A DNA stretch of 64,000 bases from Pseudeuparius sepicola (GCA_963920635.1 OY987302.1:42349500-42413499); one strand, 5' to 3'. Shown: positions 1 through 12,400, counted from the first letter of the stretch. The notes: generated from the sequence alone by a model not told the origin. Program-made: numbers and translations.

Positions 1-633
1 TGTTTTTAGGCGGCTGAACTGTCTCTGACTGAATATGTACTTCCCTGGCTTCTGTACCTCCTTCTGTGCCACTGCTGCACCCTCCATCGTCAGTTCAAAG
101 GTGATGACCCTGTGATCACTGAGAGTTTCGGCCTCTATTACTCTCCACTAGTTGATTCTGCTACTCTCGCCCTCCGTGATGAGTGTCACGTCATTTGCCA
201 TTTGCAACCGCCAATCCCTGGGCGACCACCCAGTCCACTAAGACATCGCCCCTTGTGTCCCTTGTAGTCGAGCCCCACATTGGGCTCTTAGCGCTGAAGT
301 CGCCCCCCAGCACAACTAGGGGGCCGCCAACCATTGACCGGAGCGACTCAGTCAGGTCCTCCAAGTGTGCATTAAACAGATCCATGCCGCTATTTGGGGA
401 TATGTAGCAGGAGTATATCACCCATTCGCCATTTCGGGCCCAGGCGAAACCCTTGCCCGCTCCTGCTTTCTGTTACTATCCCCCTATCACAGATCCATAT
501 CACAGCATCAGTAAGATAATCACATGTTTTGGATCAGCACCACCTGTATGCCTTCATCGTGTATTGTTTTGCGCAATAAATGAATCGCCGCGTATGATCG
601 ATTTACATTGATCTGTAGCACTTTTGTCGCCAT
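1..633 (-). pseudogene. R1-clade LINE ORF2, endonuclease portion, broken
   Basis: Minus-strand remnant of the apurinic-like endonuclease domain that opens ORF2 of R1/LOA-type non-LTR retrotransposons. An ATG at 631-633 begins MATKVLQINVNRSYAAIHLL, matching the usual QxNxxRS..A...L start of these endonucleases. After about 37 codons the frame is lost. It resumes near 421-191 with the catalytic-core motif GGDFSAKSPMWGS and a following RG..L.DW segment, and the terminal motif LSDHRVITFEL is readable near 110-75 after another stop. Reverse transcriptase would lie beyond the window edge. At least two stops or frameshifts make it non-functional. The family role is target-DNA nicking for target-primed reverse transcription. 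Assignment to the R1 clade is inferred from motifs only. Confidence 0.8.
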
Positions 634-731
634 TTCTTACATCACTGATGCCGTCCTAGTACTGCCCCTCCTTCCTCTAGTACTGTTCCTGTATCTTCTT
701 ACACTAGCTTCCCTGAGTACATTTTTTAGTT

Positions 732-983
732 TTATGGGCACCCGCTGCCTCCCGCCGTATGGTCGTCGCCGTTGCAAAGGGGGCAGGTTGTCCTGTTGGA
801 GGTACAGTTCGCTCTTGTGTGACCTTTCTCGCCGCACTTGTAGCAGCTATCGGTCCTGTCCTTGCCTTCGCACTCGGCCGCAATGTGCCCGTGCCCGAAT
901 CCCCAGCACCTGAAGCATATCGACACCGCCAGCCTTTCCCTTATTGTGCACTTTGATATGCCTATTTTTATCTTTCCGTTCAC
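732..983 (-). pseudogene. R1-clade LINE ORF1 (gag-like) zinc-knuckle end
   Basis: Open 83-codon segment on the minus strand, directly upstream of the endonuclease remnant in transcription order. It carries three consecutive CCHC knuckles: CFRCWGFGHGHIAAEC, CYKCGEKGHTRANC and CPLCNGDDHTAGGSGC. The first and third have the longer H-to-C spacing seen in R1/Jockey-type gag proteins, which bind the element RNA. It ends at a TAA right after the third knuckle, and the ORF2 ATG follows about 100 bases later, so the ORF1-ORF2 order is as expected. The N-terminal part of ORF1 is missing: upstream DNA (above 983) has no gag similarity I can see. Confidence 0.82.
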
Positions 984-2763
984 TGCTGCTTGAATTTGCT
1001 ATTAGTCACATTATTTGACACTGAAAAATTTATTCATATACTTATTTTTTTGCATAATTCGTATTATTTTTGATCAAAACCAGTTTATAAAACAATCGAT
1101 ACGAAACATATTGATAATGTGATCCTTTCAAAGGACATGATAATTTATAGGGTGTCGCAACAATTTTATAGGCACTAATTAAGAATTTTTAAAAGGTTAA
1201 AAAATTACCACCGTCCATCAGTTGACTTGTGTAATATTTTTCTCTCATATTATCAGTTTTTTAGATTACTTTTTTATTTATTTAAACTGTTTGACCTTCA
1301 AAATCTGAAAATTCTCACAATTTTTGACCACAACAATTAAATTTAATTTTCTTAAACTATATGAATTTCTTACTTGATAAAATTACTGCCGCCCTCTAGC
1401 TAATGCCGTAAAGGCGCCCATGCTCGACACAAGCTACATAATAAATATTTTATCATATTTTAGTTACACGGATCTGGTAGTGAAAATGCCATCCGACTTT
1501 TCAGAGCCAGGCGGACATAAATTTTTAAGTCGCTTAGAGAGCCCTATAAATTAATCACGAGCTGTCTGTGTAACGAGTTCGTTATTCCGTAGCCCGTTGA
1601 CTTCCTAGAAATATTTTTCTCCTTTCAGTGGACGTTATTAGCGCAAGCGGTGCCGCTAAATGGCGGAAATTGCCCCGAAGAGACTTTAATTATTGGACTT
1701 GTGAAATCGAGGGTTTGCCCCGTTCGTGCTTTCGAACCTGAACACCGGCCACTTTGTTCATATTTGCTTTCGGATGGTCTTAATCAACTCAGTTGTAGAT
1801 GTAAACAACCGCTGACACATCATTATTTTATTATTTTATTTTAATATATGTATATTTTTTTAAATTAACGTAGGTTCGGTAATATTGAAATATATAATAC
1901 TCAGTTCTTGTTGGAATTTTGATTTTACGTTGGTATGTGATAAGTGAAAGAAATATGGCAACAACGGAACAGCAAGTATCTTTAGCATCAGCTTCTTTAT
2001 GTTCTTCCTCCAATAATTAGTGTTAAAGGTGTTATGAAAATCAGTGAGAATAGTTTGAGTTAAAACTACTTAAAAACACTTCTTGAATGATATTTCAGGA
2101 GTGGTTGCTGCGGAAACGAGCTGAAGCAATAAAAAAATAAAAAAATAATAAACATGCGATATTTGCCACTATTTTGCCTCTAACTATTTTTCTCTTCAAA
2201 CTTGTTTAAGGGACGAAATTTTGATTTTTTTTACAATATTATTGTGATTTTGACAAAGTAGGTAGCTACTGTACAAACTATGTAGACAGAACATTGTGCA
2301 TCAATGAGTGCAAAAAATGGTGATTTGTACTATTCGTTGCTTTTGGCTGGTAGGTATGTGGAAATAGGTATTTTGTCAAAATCTTCTTTGTGAAAAAACC
2401 TTCAAAGTTTCGTTACTTAAAGCTATACATAAAACACGGTATTCAAAAGCGGATATTTTATTATGTTGAACCAAGACACACTTATCTTAATGAATTCTTA
2501 CAATAATTATAAATAGGAACAAACATATTTTGGACTGCCAGCCCTTCATATTTAAGGAAAACATCCTCTTACGGAAAGTGATACAGAGAATTATTTATAG
2601 TCAGGTTTTCCATGAGTTTGTCATCTGTTTAATTCTGACAACTTCAAATTCCTATAAAGTAAATTTCTGGCAGCCGAGAGGTTTTTTGTTTACTAATATT
2701 TAATATATCTAATATATCTTAGGGAGCATTTCCAGGTGTTGGGTAAGCTAAACATTTTTGTAA
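984..2763. other. AT-rich stretch without a recognisable gene
   Basis: No open frame here has a recognisable motif. The only structure I see is a weak copy of a dispersed sequence around CCTATAAATTAATC at about 1490-1620 (see the separate repeat entry). Confidence 0.5.
1490..1620 (+). repeat. Dispersed repeat F, copy 1 (degenerate)
   Basis: Contains CCCTATAAATTAATCACGAG at about 1543. The same core (CCYATAAATTAA followed by a GAACTG-like stretch) recurs at about 34.37, 42.98, 49.31 and 53.65 kb on the same strand, with partial similarity 60-90 bases on either side in the other copies. This copy is the most diverged. Confidence 0.45.
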
Positions 2764-3101
2764 TTGTTTAGTTTATTGTATGTTTTGGTTTATTTTAGAA
2801 TTTACTACACAACTTTAAAACATGTAAAGTCCCTTGACCACAAAATAAACCAGTTTGAGTGTAGTGGATTTTATTTAAAACCCCCTGAGAAGAAATCTGT
2901 CTTTGCTCAGCTTGACACCCAACCTGGTCCAATAGCAATTTTGGTGGAACTAACTGGTGGATTAGCATACATCAGGAGAGAACAGAAGGTTGGAGTGCCA
3001 CCAGAACAAGTACAGACCTCGGAGCGCCACCAACTGGAGGGATGTCAAGTTCTCGCCGCGCTGAAACCGCGGCAGGCTTATAAACGCCTACGCGTTTTTT
3101 T
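2764..3101 (+). other. Open frame of unknown nature before tandem array
   Basis: A plus-strand frame opens at 2764 and runs into the tandem array. Only the first roughly 110 codons precede the array; they include QLDTQPGPIAILVELTGG. I recognise no domain. The segment 2880-3080 is less AT-rich than its surroundings, so it could be a relic of an exon or a repeat. The remainder of the frame (to 3507) translates the array and is certainly fortuitous, since the same sequence is open in several frames on both strands. Confidence 0.25.
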
Positions 3102-4256
3102 TTGCGATACCACTGTCGCTTGTCACAGCAACCCTATAAGTTTTTTCTATACTCCTCTATCCCCTACCTCTCCCCCACCAATCTTTGAGATTGATTTGCA
3201 CAACAATTTCAGAATTTTCTTCATTGGGATTTTTTGCGTAGCTACCGCCGTTTGTTACGGCACCCATACAGGTTTCTTCGATACTCCTACATCCCCTACG
3301 AGTTTCCCACAAATATCTTTGAGATTCAGATTAATTTACAAAAAAAAACATAATTTCTTTACATTTTCTTGTGACGCCACTGTCGTTTTCCCCGGCATCC
3401 CTACAGATTTTTTTCAATACTCCTACGCGTCCCCACAAAATATATTTCAAATAGAGATTGATTTACACAAAAAAAAATTCTTTAGGATTTTTTTGCGACG
3501 CAACTGATGTTTGTCATAGCATCCCTACAGTTTTTTTTATATCACTACATCCCTTATGCCTCTTCCAAAATTATTTTTGAGATTAATATTGATTTTTACA
3601 CAAAATAAGATTTTTGGTATTTTTTTGCGACACCAATGTCGTTTGTCACAGCACCTCCTACAGGTTTTTACTATATTACTACATCCCCTATGCGTCTCCC
3701 AAAAATATCTTTGAGACTGATTTACACATTTACACAAAAAAATAAGATTTTTCGGATTTTTTGTGACGCCACTGTCGTTTGTCATGGCACCCCGCAGGTT
3801 TTTTTCTATTACTACATCCCCTATGCGTCTGCCAAAAATATCTTTGAGATTAAGATTGATTTACACAAAAATAGGATACTTGGAAATTTTTTGCGACGCC
3901 ACTGTTGTTTGTCACAGTACCCATAATTTGTTTCTATATAACTACATCCCCTATGCGTCTCCCAAAAATATCTTTGAGATTGAGATTGACTTACACAAAA
4001 AATGAGATTTTTTTCTTGGATTTTTGCGACGCCACTGTCTTTACTAACGGCATCGCTGCATGTTTTTTCTATACCTACTCTTACATCCCCTATGTGTCCT
4101 CCCAAAATATATTTGAGACTGACATTGATTTACACAAAAAAAAACAGTACTTATACTCTATACTCATACATCCCTTCCGCGTCCCTCAAAAATATCTGAT
4201 TGAGATTGATCTACACAAAAAGAATCAGATTTTTCCTTTTTGTTTTTTTTTTGAGA
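3102..4256. repeat. Tandem array, unit about 132 bp, 8 units plus a partial
   Basis: Each unit starts with a variant of TTGCGACGCCACTGTCGTTT, continues through GTCACAGCACCCCTACAGG and CTACATCCCCTATGCG, and ends in ATCTTTGAGATTGATTTACA plus an A-rich linker. Unit starts are at 3102, 3234, 3369, 3493, 3625, 3761, 3891 and 4024 (spacings 132, 135, 124, 132, 136, 130, 133). A degenerate partial unit covers about 4140-4256. Units are clearly diverged from one another, so the array is not recently homogenised. Open frames across it on both strands are products of the periodicity. Confidence 0.9.
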
Positions 4257-4507
4257 CGAAATAAAAATCCAAAAATGTTCAAGAAATTTCCGAAAATTTT
4301 TTGAAATGTCCAGATTTTCAAAAAAAAACATAATTGTCAAAGTACCTAATACTCACTTCCAGTCAAACCGGAAGATGGAAATTAGAACTGACCATTTCTT
4401 GCTACTCCCTGTATAGTCATTACTAACATTCCGTGATAAAAGTCTTGTTTTTTTAATAACTTTTTGACAATTCCCCATATAAAAAACCTGAAACTCATTA
4501 ATGTTAA

Positions 4508-4875
4508 TATACATCGTGATCAGTTAAGGGCGGCCCTCGGCCGTTTCTCGGGAACTATGCAAGCTAGAAAGATGCGGTAAAAAAATTGTTAATAAAAGTG
4601 ACTCAAATAATTTCAATGAAAATGTTTTCAAGTTACTTCGTTTGCCGCCAGGGAGCGAATTTGCCATTTTGTTGTATAAAACTGTCTTTTCCTCCACAAA
4701 TCGCCTACCTTATCTGGATCTGAAATAGTTAACGAATGAACGGCAAACGAAATAACTTGAAACATTTTCATTGAAATTATTTGGGTCACTTTTATTAATT
4801 TTTTACCGCATCTTTCTAGCTTGCATAGTTCCCGAGGAATGGCCGAGGGCCGCCCTTAACTGATCACGCTGTATA
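4508..4875. mobile_element. Foldback MITE with about 135-bp arms
   Basis: The left arm (4508 to about 4650) and right arm (about 4738-4875) are inverted copies. Both read inward as TATACAxCGTGATCAG, TTAAGGGCGGCCCTCGGCC, then GCAAGCTAGAAAGATGCGG and TTTCAATGAAAATGTTTxAA. A roughly 90-bp unique centre separates them. TATA at both extremes may be a TA or TATA target duplication. No coding capacity. Confidence 0.88.
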
Positions 4876-5644
4876 ACAGCTAATCAATTTTCTGTATTTT
4901 TTCTACCTTCCATCCTAAATAATAATTAATTTCTTTATCCTTAATCAAATTAAATAGTGCCTCAAAAATGGCCCTATTTGGAAGACCAGTATACAAAATT
5001 ACGAGTTTGTCGTTACCCTGAATCTAAATATTGTCATATAGACCGGCGTTACACGACCAGTCAGATGAAACGTTCAAATGCATGCCAATCATAATATAAG
5101 AATATACCTAAATGCCATGAATGTGCCAAAGAAGCGAGCTCCTCGCGTGCAGACTGGTGTGCAAATCAATTTTCCGTTTGCATAAAAAAGCGATGTCTCC
5201 AAACGATTATTATTATTATCAACAAAAATGAAGATTGTATTGTTTACTATTATAACATTAGATCATAGTATACAATAAAAATAAAATATAAAATCTGAAT
5301 TTTCGTTGATAACTAAAAAAAAAAGAAAAATAATTGTGTGGGATTTGAACTTGCGATGAAATAAATGAAGTTATATCAACTTCTGTAAAGTCTTTCAATG
5401 AGGTTGCTCATATTTAAAATAACCTGAAATTTTTTGCACTTTTCGCATCAACTTTTGACAATGTTCTGCACTACAGGGGCTGCAGGACAAAAGCCTACTT
5501 AAGTTTCTCATGGACTGATTCTAAAGCTTTTCTGGCGTAGCTTTCCCGAATAAAAGGAGGAAATAGAAGACGTCGAGAGCATTTTATACAATCAAGTTAG
5601 GTTAGGTCATTGAGTGAGGATTATTCCTCACTCAACGGTTAGGT
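4876..5644. other. AT-rich spacer, nothing recognised
   Basis: No gene, RNA or repeat signature seen between the two foldback elements. Confidence 0.4.
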
Positions 5645-7204
5645 GTACAGGGTGGGCCAAATTGGACACTTTTAAAGGGAAACTCCTATTTTTGACGGAG
5701 ATAGACAGATATTGGTGTCTGAGGCTCATTTTTTATGATAAACTTAATGGCGAAAACCGCAAATCGATATCTGTCACCGTTATTGAGTTACAGGGTGTTT
5801 TTCGAAAATGTGCGTTTTCGAAAAGTGGCCGCAACTTTTTTCGGGTTGAAAATGTTGTGTTTCTGTAAAAACATTCTTAAAGCACTTTTTTACGTAGAAT
5901 CCAATGCTGCTACTACATTTTTTTTTCTAGTCAATGGTTTAAGAGTTACCGATAAAAAATATTATTTTTTAAGTGAAACACCCTGTATATTTCTGCATTT
6001 TGTAATAGAGCAAAAAATTACCATTCTAAAAATATATAACACTTAATGATTTACTTAAGTAGTCAATTACTAATAGCTTTTATGATTTCATGTGTGTATA
6101 ATTGGAAGCACACCCTTTCAACAAGTAGGCTTTGGACGGTGAGACAATGAAACAACCGTGGAAAAATGTTTACTGTTACCTACTTGTCAAATTTTCAGTT
6201 AGGCTGTTTAGGCAGGGTAAAGATTTGTCTATTTTTGTGTAATTTATAAACTTTATAACATACCTACAATAAAATTTGAAAGTTATGAAAAATGGGATAT
6301 ATAGTCTGTTTTATACAATCCGGGGAAAAATCAGATGGAACGAGCAATTTATACTTCGAGCGCTATCCAGAGAGAAGACAGCCTTTCAAGCACATTTTTG
6401 CAAGATGGCGACACAATTTGATTAATAGTGTTAGAGTAATAATAGTTAATAGATTTGATTAATAGTAGGCCGAAAAGGTAGGTACGAGTTAAACAGAGAT
6501 AGGCATTTTCTCCGGATTGTATAAACAGACTATCATAATATTATCCCATTTTTCATAACTTTCAAATTTCATGGTAGGTATGTTATAAGGTTTATAAATT
6601 ACACAAAAATAGAAAAATCTTTGCCCTGCCTAAACAGCCTAACTGAAAATTTGACAGGTAGGTAACAGTAAACATTTTTTTACGATTGTTTCATTGTCTC
6701 ACCGTCCAAAGCCTACTTGTTGAAAGGGCGTGCTTCCAATTATATACACATGAAATCATAAAAGCTATTAGTAATTGATAACTATTTAAGTAAATCATTA
6801 AGTATTATATATTTTTGGAATGGTAATTTTTTGCTCTATTAAAAAATGCAAAAATATACGGGGTGTTCCATTTAAAAAATAATATTTTTTAACCGTAACT
6901 CTTAAACCATTGACTAGAAAAAAAATGTAGTAGCAGCATTGGATTCCACGTAAAAAAGTGCTTTAAGAATGTTTTTACAGAAACACAAAATTTTCAACCC
7001 GAAAAAAGTTACGGCCACTTTTCGAAAACGTACATTTCCGAAAAACGCCCTGTAACTCAAGAACGGTGACAGATATCGATTTGCGGTTTTCGCCATTAAG
7101 TAAATCATAAAAAATGAGCCTCAGACACCGATATCAGTTTTCGTCTATCTCCGTCAAAAATAGGAGCTTCCCTTTAAAAGTGTCCAATTTGGCCCTCCTG
7201 TACA
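5645..7204. mobile_element. 1.56-kb foldback element, arms about 680 bp
   Basis: Begins GTACAGGGTGGGCCAAATTG and ends with the inverted CAATTTGGCCCTCCTGTAC. The left arm runs to about 6330 and the right arm from about 6506. Matching landmarks in order are CTTAATGGCGAAAACCGCAA, AATGCTGCTACTACATTTTT, TTCAACAAGTAGGCTTTGGA and TATACAATCCGG. The unique centre is only about 175 bp. Internal ACAGGGTGTTT and ACACCCTGTA motifs suggest smaller ACAGGGTG-type elements make up part of each arm. Open frames on either strand here are shadows of the repeat. Confidence 0.9.
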
Positions 7205-7812
7205 GAAAAAGCAATATCACCATCGCCCAATTACCTGTTCGCCGCGTGAATACTCACTCAGTAAAAGCCCAAACTGCCAGAAAATTAAAGAAATTCTCGG
7301 AAAAGCAAACAAAACAAAACTAACCCATTTTCTTTTGAGGATACCTCGATCGATTTCTATAACTAAAATCGTGGCGTAAATAAAAACACGTGTTCAGCGA
7401 GCCTGGCAACAGGGACGTAGTTGATCATAAAAGTATATTTACGCGGTTTTATCTTGTTGTTTTCAGCTATTTAGACACTGCCACAAATAATTTTTCCTGC
7501 TCCCTCCCCCCGTAAGTACATTTTACATACTCGCCAACAGGCCCGAAAGAGAAAGTCAAGTGTTCGAGGTGCACTGCTAATTTCAGCCTGCTAGGTACAA
7601 AAAGTATTGCTTAGCAACTCTTACGCAGCAAGGCCCTTAAAACCATCAATAAAATATATGTAGCAATGCGAATTTTGTGTCAATATTAATAGGTTTCACA
7701 GCAATCGTTTTACAAACTGGTTTTGATCATAAAGAACACAAATTATACAAAAAAAAATAATATCATTGTTTCCCTGGCGTCAAATAAGAGCCGCATAACA
7801 GAACAAATTTGA

Positions 7813-8136
7813 CAGGCACCTCGCTACTTACCAAGGTTTTCTGGAGACATCCTACAAGGCCCAGCGTGTGCCAAGAAGCTACTAGAAGGCACATTGGTAG
7901 AAAAACTAAATAACAACGCATTGTCCAATGCGATGCTACCAATCGACAGCAATGACAATCGCCGAAGTAGCCGAAGAAACATACATGGTAACAAACCATA
8001 TACCTGGTTGCTACAGGTATATGTAACAAACCCAAAGCTAGAGAAAATAATCGAATGCGATATCGGCACATCAGTAAACCATCCAGATCAACATCTAGTA
8101 GCCAAAAAAAAACAGTTCCATGCAGCTGCACCCTAA
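7813..8136 (+). other. Unrecognised 108-codon open stretch
   Basis: Stop-free on the plus strand from a TGA at about 7810 to the stop after 8136, with no upstream ATG that makes a longer product. It reads through FSGDILQGPACAKKLLEG and TWLLQVYVTNPKLEKIIECD. I recognise no family. It lies just upstream of the first 446-bp direct repeat, so it may be part of the same retroelement relic. The opposite strand is also open in places, which lowers confidence that it was ever coding. Confidence 0.25.
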
Positions 8137-8245
8137 AAACCGAACAAAATATAATATATTAAAACACAAAAGATTTCCATGCGATAGCGGAAATCTCAGA
8201 TCAGCCAGAACCTGCATGTAATTCTCGCAGCATAGACCAATTTGA

Positions 8246-8691
8246 GAAAATTTAGTTTGAACCCACCCAAATGTATAAATTTATAGGAAGGACTGAACAT
8301 TGGACACTGTTAGACCCACATTTAAATTTAACGTCAACGAGAGGGGAATAATGGAGAAAATTAAAGATAAAAGTTTATTTATTAACTTACCTGGAGTACT
8401 AAGTTGGACAAACCATATAATCAGTCAATAATAGGAATTTAGAACACATTACTGTCCATAGAAGTTTGGCACGAGCCTAAACAATCACCAAGCAGAAACG
8501 GCTCACGACATAATTGTTGGACTTATCTGTACCTACAGATTTTGCAAGTCTTATTTTTTTGTATGCACTTGGAGATTACTACTGAAGTACTACGGATACA
8601 CATTATTTCGAAACTAAAGAACGCGAAATTAGACGAAATAAAGGTTATTTAAAAAATATATATTACAAATAATAATATACATAAAGTACAG
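8246..8691. repeat. 446-bp direct repeat, left copy
   Basis: From GAAAATTTAGTTTGAACCCA to ACATAAAGTACAG. Almost identical to 8984-9428 (a few single-base and short indel differences, for example ATGGAGAAAATTAAAGATAA versus ATGAAGAAAATTAAAGAAGA). The arrangement could be the long terminal repeats of a very small retroelement, or a tandem duplication of a 738-bp unit. No clean TG...CA ends are visible. Confidence 0.88.
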
Positions 8692-8983
8692 CCCTTGCTC
8701 GTTTTTTTAAAAATTTCAGGTAATATTAATGATTGGGCGGAGTGGGGAATAGCAGAATAATTATTATTCTTTGATCTTATATTTCTGATAGTTCTCTTCA
8801 TTGAGGACATTGACGGCAAACGACATATAGTAGTATCGGTGGAGGTGGAGGTTGCGTCTGCAATAATGTTTTGCGGGATATGGATATTTATGGACGATGA
8901 AGCCCTCTTCCTAACGTCTTGGAGAACTTGGCGCACTTCGCGCATTTCTGGTCGTCCAGTATGATTATGATTCGGTGGACTGC
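8692..8983 (-). pseudogene. MULE/FLYWCH-type gene fragment between the direct repeats
   Basis: The minus strand is open from 9038 to 8649, and the part between the repeats reads GRPEMREVRQVLQDVRKRAS, then IPQNIIADATSTS, ICRLPSMSSMKRTIRNIRSK and SLILPEIFKKTSKGCTL. The spacing of a helical prefix, a PxxII helix, a LPS...LKR.IRR.R segment and a final L.IP motif resembles the region between a FLYWCH zinc finger and the MULE-type transposase domain in many arthropod proteins. That comparison is from memory of the family pattern and needs a search. There is no zinc finger or DDE core here, so this is an exon-sized fragment. Confidence 0.5.
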
Positions 8984-9428
8984 GAAAATTTAGTTTGAAC
9001 CCACCCAAATGTATAAATTTATAGGAAGGACTGAACATTGGGCACTGTTAGACCCACATTTAAATTTAACGTCAACGAGAGGGGAATAATGAAGAAAATT
9101 AAAGAAGATAAAAGTTTATTTATTAACTTACCTGGAGTACTAAGTTGGACAAACCATATAATCAGTCAATAATAGGAATTTAGAACACATTACTGTCCAT
9201 AGTTTGGCACGAGCCTAAACAATCACCAAGCAGAAACGGCTCACGACATAATTGTTGGACTTATCTGTACCTACAGATTTTGCAAGTCTTATTTTTTGTA
9301 TGCACTTGGAGATTACTACTGAAGTACTACGGATACACATTATTTCGAAACTAAAGAACGCGAAATTAGACGAAATAAAGGTTATTTAAAAAATATATAT
9401 TACAAATAATAATATACATAAAGTACAG
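8984..9428. repeat. 445-bp direct repeat, right copy
   Basis: Same content as 8246-8691, again ending ACATAAAGTACAG. Downstream, a stop-free plus frame of about 60 codons (about 9415-9594, reading EEAIPNRRARSTLRRYTVLS) follows. It is unrecognised, and an AATAAA lies about 85 bases after its stop. Confidence 0.88.
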
Positions 9429-12400
9429 ACCTTCGAACACGCTGCCTAAAGTAAAGCTGACACCAACGGTCCATGAAGAAGCCATTCCAAACCGGAGAGC
9501 CCGGAGTACGCTCCGGCGCTACACGGTTCTTTCGGATGGAAAGATGATCCTTGGCCCATCACACAAGCAGAAGAACGACCCGCAGGCACTTTAGGTCAGG
9601 GCACATCTTGATTAATTTTCGCCGTGCCAACGTGCGCAATTTCGAGATGTTTAGGGCACTAGAAGTTACCAAAGAATAAAGTAGATAGTTTTTAGGTTCT
9701 TTGCTTACGCGGACATTTTTTGTTTGTTGTAGAATTCACTGACCTACAAAGGAATATCAGCCTTTTAAAGAATGCCATAATCCATTAGAGCATGAAAAGT
9801 ACGTGTACCCAAATAGGCCTCCGGAAAACGACAATGGTTAAGGAATTATGCATTGACAGATAGTGAAAAATGGAAGGTGATAGCAAGACTGTAGCAGAAA
9901 AGTCTGATGGACTCCTATAAAGGCAGTGAATAAATTGTGATAATGATAATAAGAAAGAATTAAGGATCGACAAACATATGTTGCTTCTTAGCAACCTCTC
10001 GATCACCAACTGCTCCCCTGAGGAAACCAATGCATCTGCTTTTTAGTCACCATGTTGAAAGAAGGTGGGGATCCCTCCAGTTAGAGGTAATAAAGGCATC
10101 GGCTTTTTAGTCACCTTTGTTGGCGTTGGAACTGGGGCCGCTGTACTGCCAGGTGCTGTCGGAGGAGGACCTTAAATGTTGGGTTCTCGGGCCCGCGACC
10201 CGTGAGTCGTAGACCAGCACGGTCGCGTAAAGCTTGCGTCTCTCGCCCGCCAGAGTTATAACCTAAGTCAGAATGCGTGTCCTAACATAAAAGTCGTATT
10301 GTGAGTCTACATTTGAACAAAACATTCTATTATAAGTTACCCTGGTGTCGTGATCTGTGTTTTTCCTGGTATTGCCGGCCCCAGCATCCGCAACCAGCCA
10401 TTCTCTCTCAAAGGTCTCGGCGAGAGGCAACAGGGTCCTCTCGGGGCACACACTGGGCACTCCCAGGCTGGTGTGACAATATTATATGATTTAATATTCA
10501 GAGGAATGCGATTTTATACATAAATCCAAACTAAAAATAACTAAGAAAAAGCAAATGCTAGGATTTTCACTGCTTATATTGCCACATAAAAACGCAAGGA
10601 AGTGATACACAGATCGATTCTTACCCTTGGTCGTTCTGGATGTTCTGAGTCTTCTCTGGGTCTTTTTCTAGGTTTTCCGACCTCACGAACGCGACGAGAT
10701 GCGCAAAATGCGTCTTTCTACTATCAGAAAAACTGCGCCAATTACAATGGGAGATTAAGGGAAGAACTTTTTAAAAAAGACAAAACTTTATTTCACAAAG
10801 TATAAACAGCAAAAAATCATCTATCTAAGCAAAAAGCTGACTGTGGAAATTGGCGCAAGTGGTGCAGTTTCTAGGAGCATAACTGGCTACAATAACAGTT
10901 GACATAGCAATATCTTTTATACCAAATACATGCGGATGGAGAGCTTTGGGCGTAGATTATACCTATATTTGCTCGTAAACTAACTAGCTAATTCAGCTAG
11001 CCCAACAGGCATAAATAAGAGCGACCGCTGGCGTTCCCGTGAGTCTCAGGGAATCGCCGAAATTGTACTCCAGTGAATTCACCCCCTTGGGGGCGAAATG
11101 AAACTAGCCACTATCGAATCAACTACCAATGTGATACCCAGAAATACAAAAAGAAAACTTAGTACCTAGATCAATGGGGCTAATAACAACTATAAGTAGA
11201 CTAAGACAACAAATTTCCCAAAGGGGGCAAATCAAAATATACTGAAAGACTCGTCACTTTACAAAAGCTTAAACACCTTGATCAGTCTAGCTTAGTTCGC
11301 TAACTAACCCAAAATCGTTCATATCTTGCACAGAAGACATACAAGATTTGTCGTAAATATCGAATGGGGATCTACGTTATCATTAAAAGTTCATCCTGCG
11401 AGCTCGCTGTTGAAATTTTCGTTGTAATCAAACCTCTACCGTTTAAGAAGAAATTTCAATACTTTATCTCACGGTGAATCGAATTCTAATATAGCGACTC
11501 GATCCAGTTTTCTGTGCGGTAGCTCTTCCGTTCGGTATATCTCCGTCGAGGTTGTACTTTATTTTCTTGGTTGATCACACCCTCAATGGCTTGGTGTGTA
11601 TTTACACCTTATGTGAACTTAATCCGGGGACACACTGTATATGTTGGGCCTGTTATCTGGAAAGGCGCTAGTTGCCGGAAAAAATAGGGACTTGTTATAC
11701 ATAGGTTAGACGTATGTCAGTTTATGACGTAAACCATCCTGTCGATTTTTTCGTTGTTGCGCCAGTGGCGATCACGTCATGAAACAACACTATGCACAAG
11801 TATTTCATCTAGTGTTGGCCCAGGTAAGACCCAAACAAATCTGAAACATAAATTTAATAGTGAATAAAACCCTTAAAATATTGTGTTCCCCAAAACATGG
11901 AGATAATTTGTTTTTATTATATAGATAAACACTGCACATCGGGGCGCAACACTCTGCAGAGTAATATAGGATTGCTGCATTGCGCTATTTTTGGAAGCAG
12001 CGAAACAAATTCCTAACTAGCTAGGTGCTTCTGCGACGACCGTATCATTGCGTGTCTTCTAAATCGCAGTCCCATAGTTCCTAGCTATCTGGTAACTAAT
12101 TACGAAAGTTTTTATATTATGCTATTCATAGAATTATCAGAATAAATATGATCACCTCGCACAACTTAAAGAAATAAATATACTTAGTTCCCGGTTGTGC
12201 CAATTAAAATATCGTTGGCATAGTTATGCCATAATGCGAAATAAATTATTGGCATGTAGCCATCCCAACACGAAGTCTTCCAACTTGAAAGGAGCATTCG
12301 TTAGATCTAAGTATACATTTTTGTTGCAATTGGAAATTAGCGAATATAGATAGCCTACTAGTGCTTAGAAATCCTCATTTTCTGGGTTTATATTTAATAT

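Noticed and set aside
2764..3507. A 247-codon open frame
   Set aside because: More than half of it translates the tandem array, whose periodicity opens many frames on both strands. Only the first part is possibly meaningful, and I could not identify it.
3102..4256. A CRISPR array
   Set aside because: Units are long, diverged and contiguous with no unique spacers between exact repeats; the rest of the window is clearly eukaryotic.
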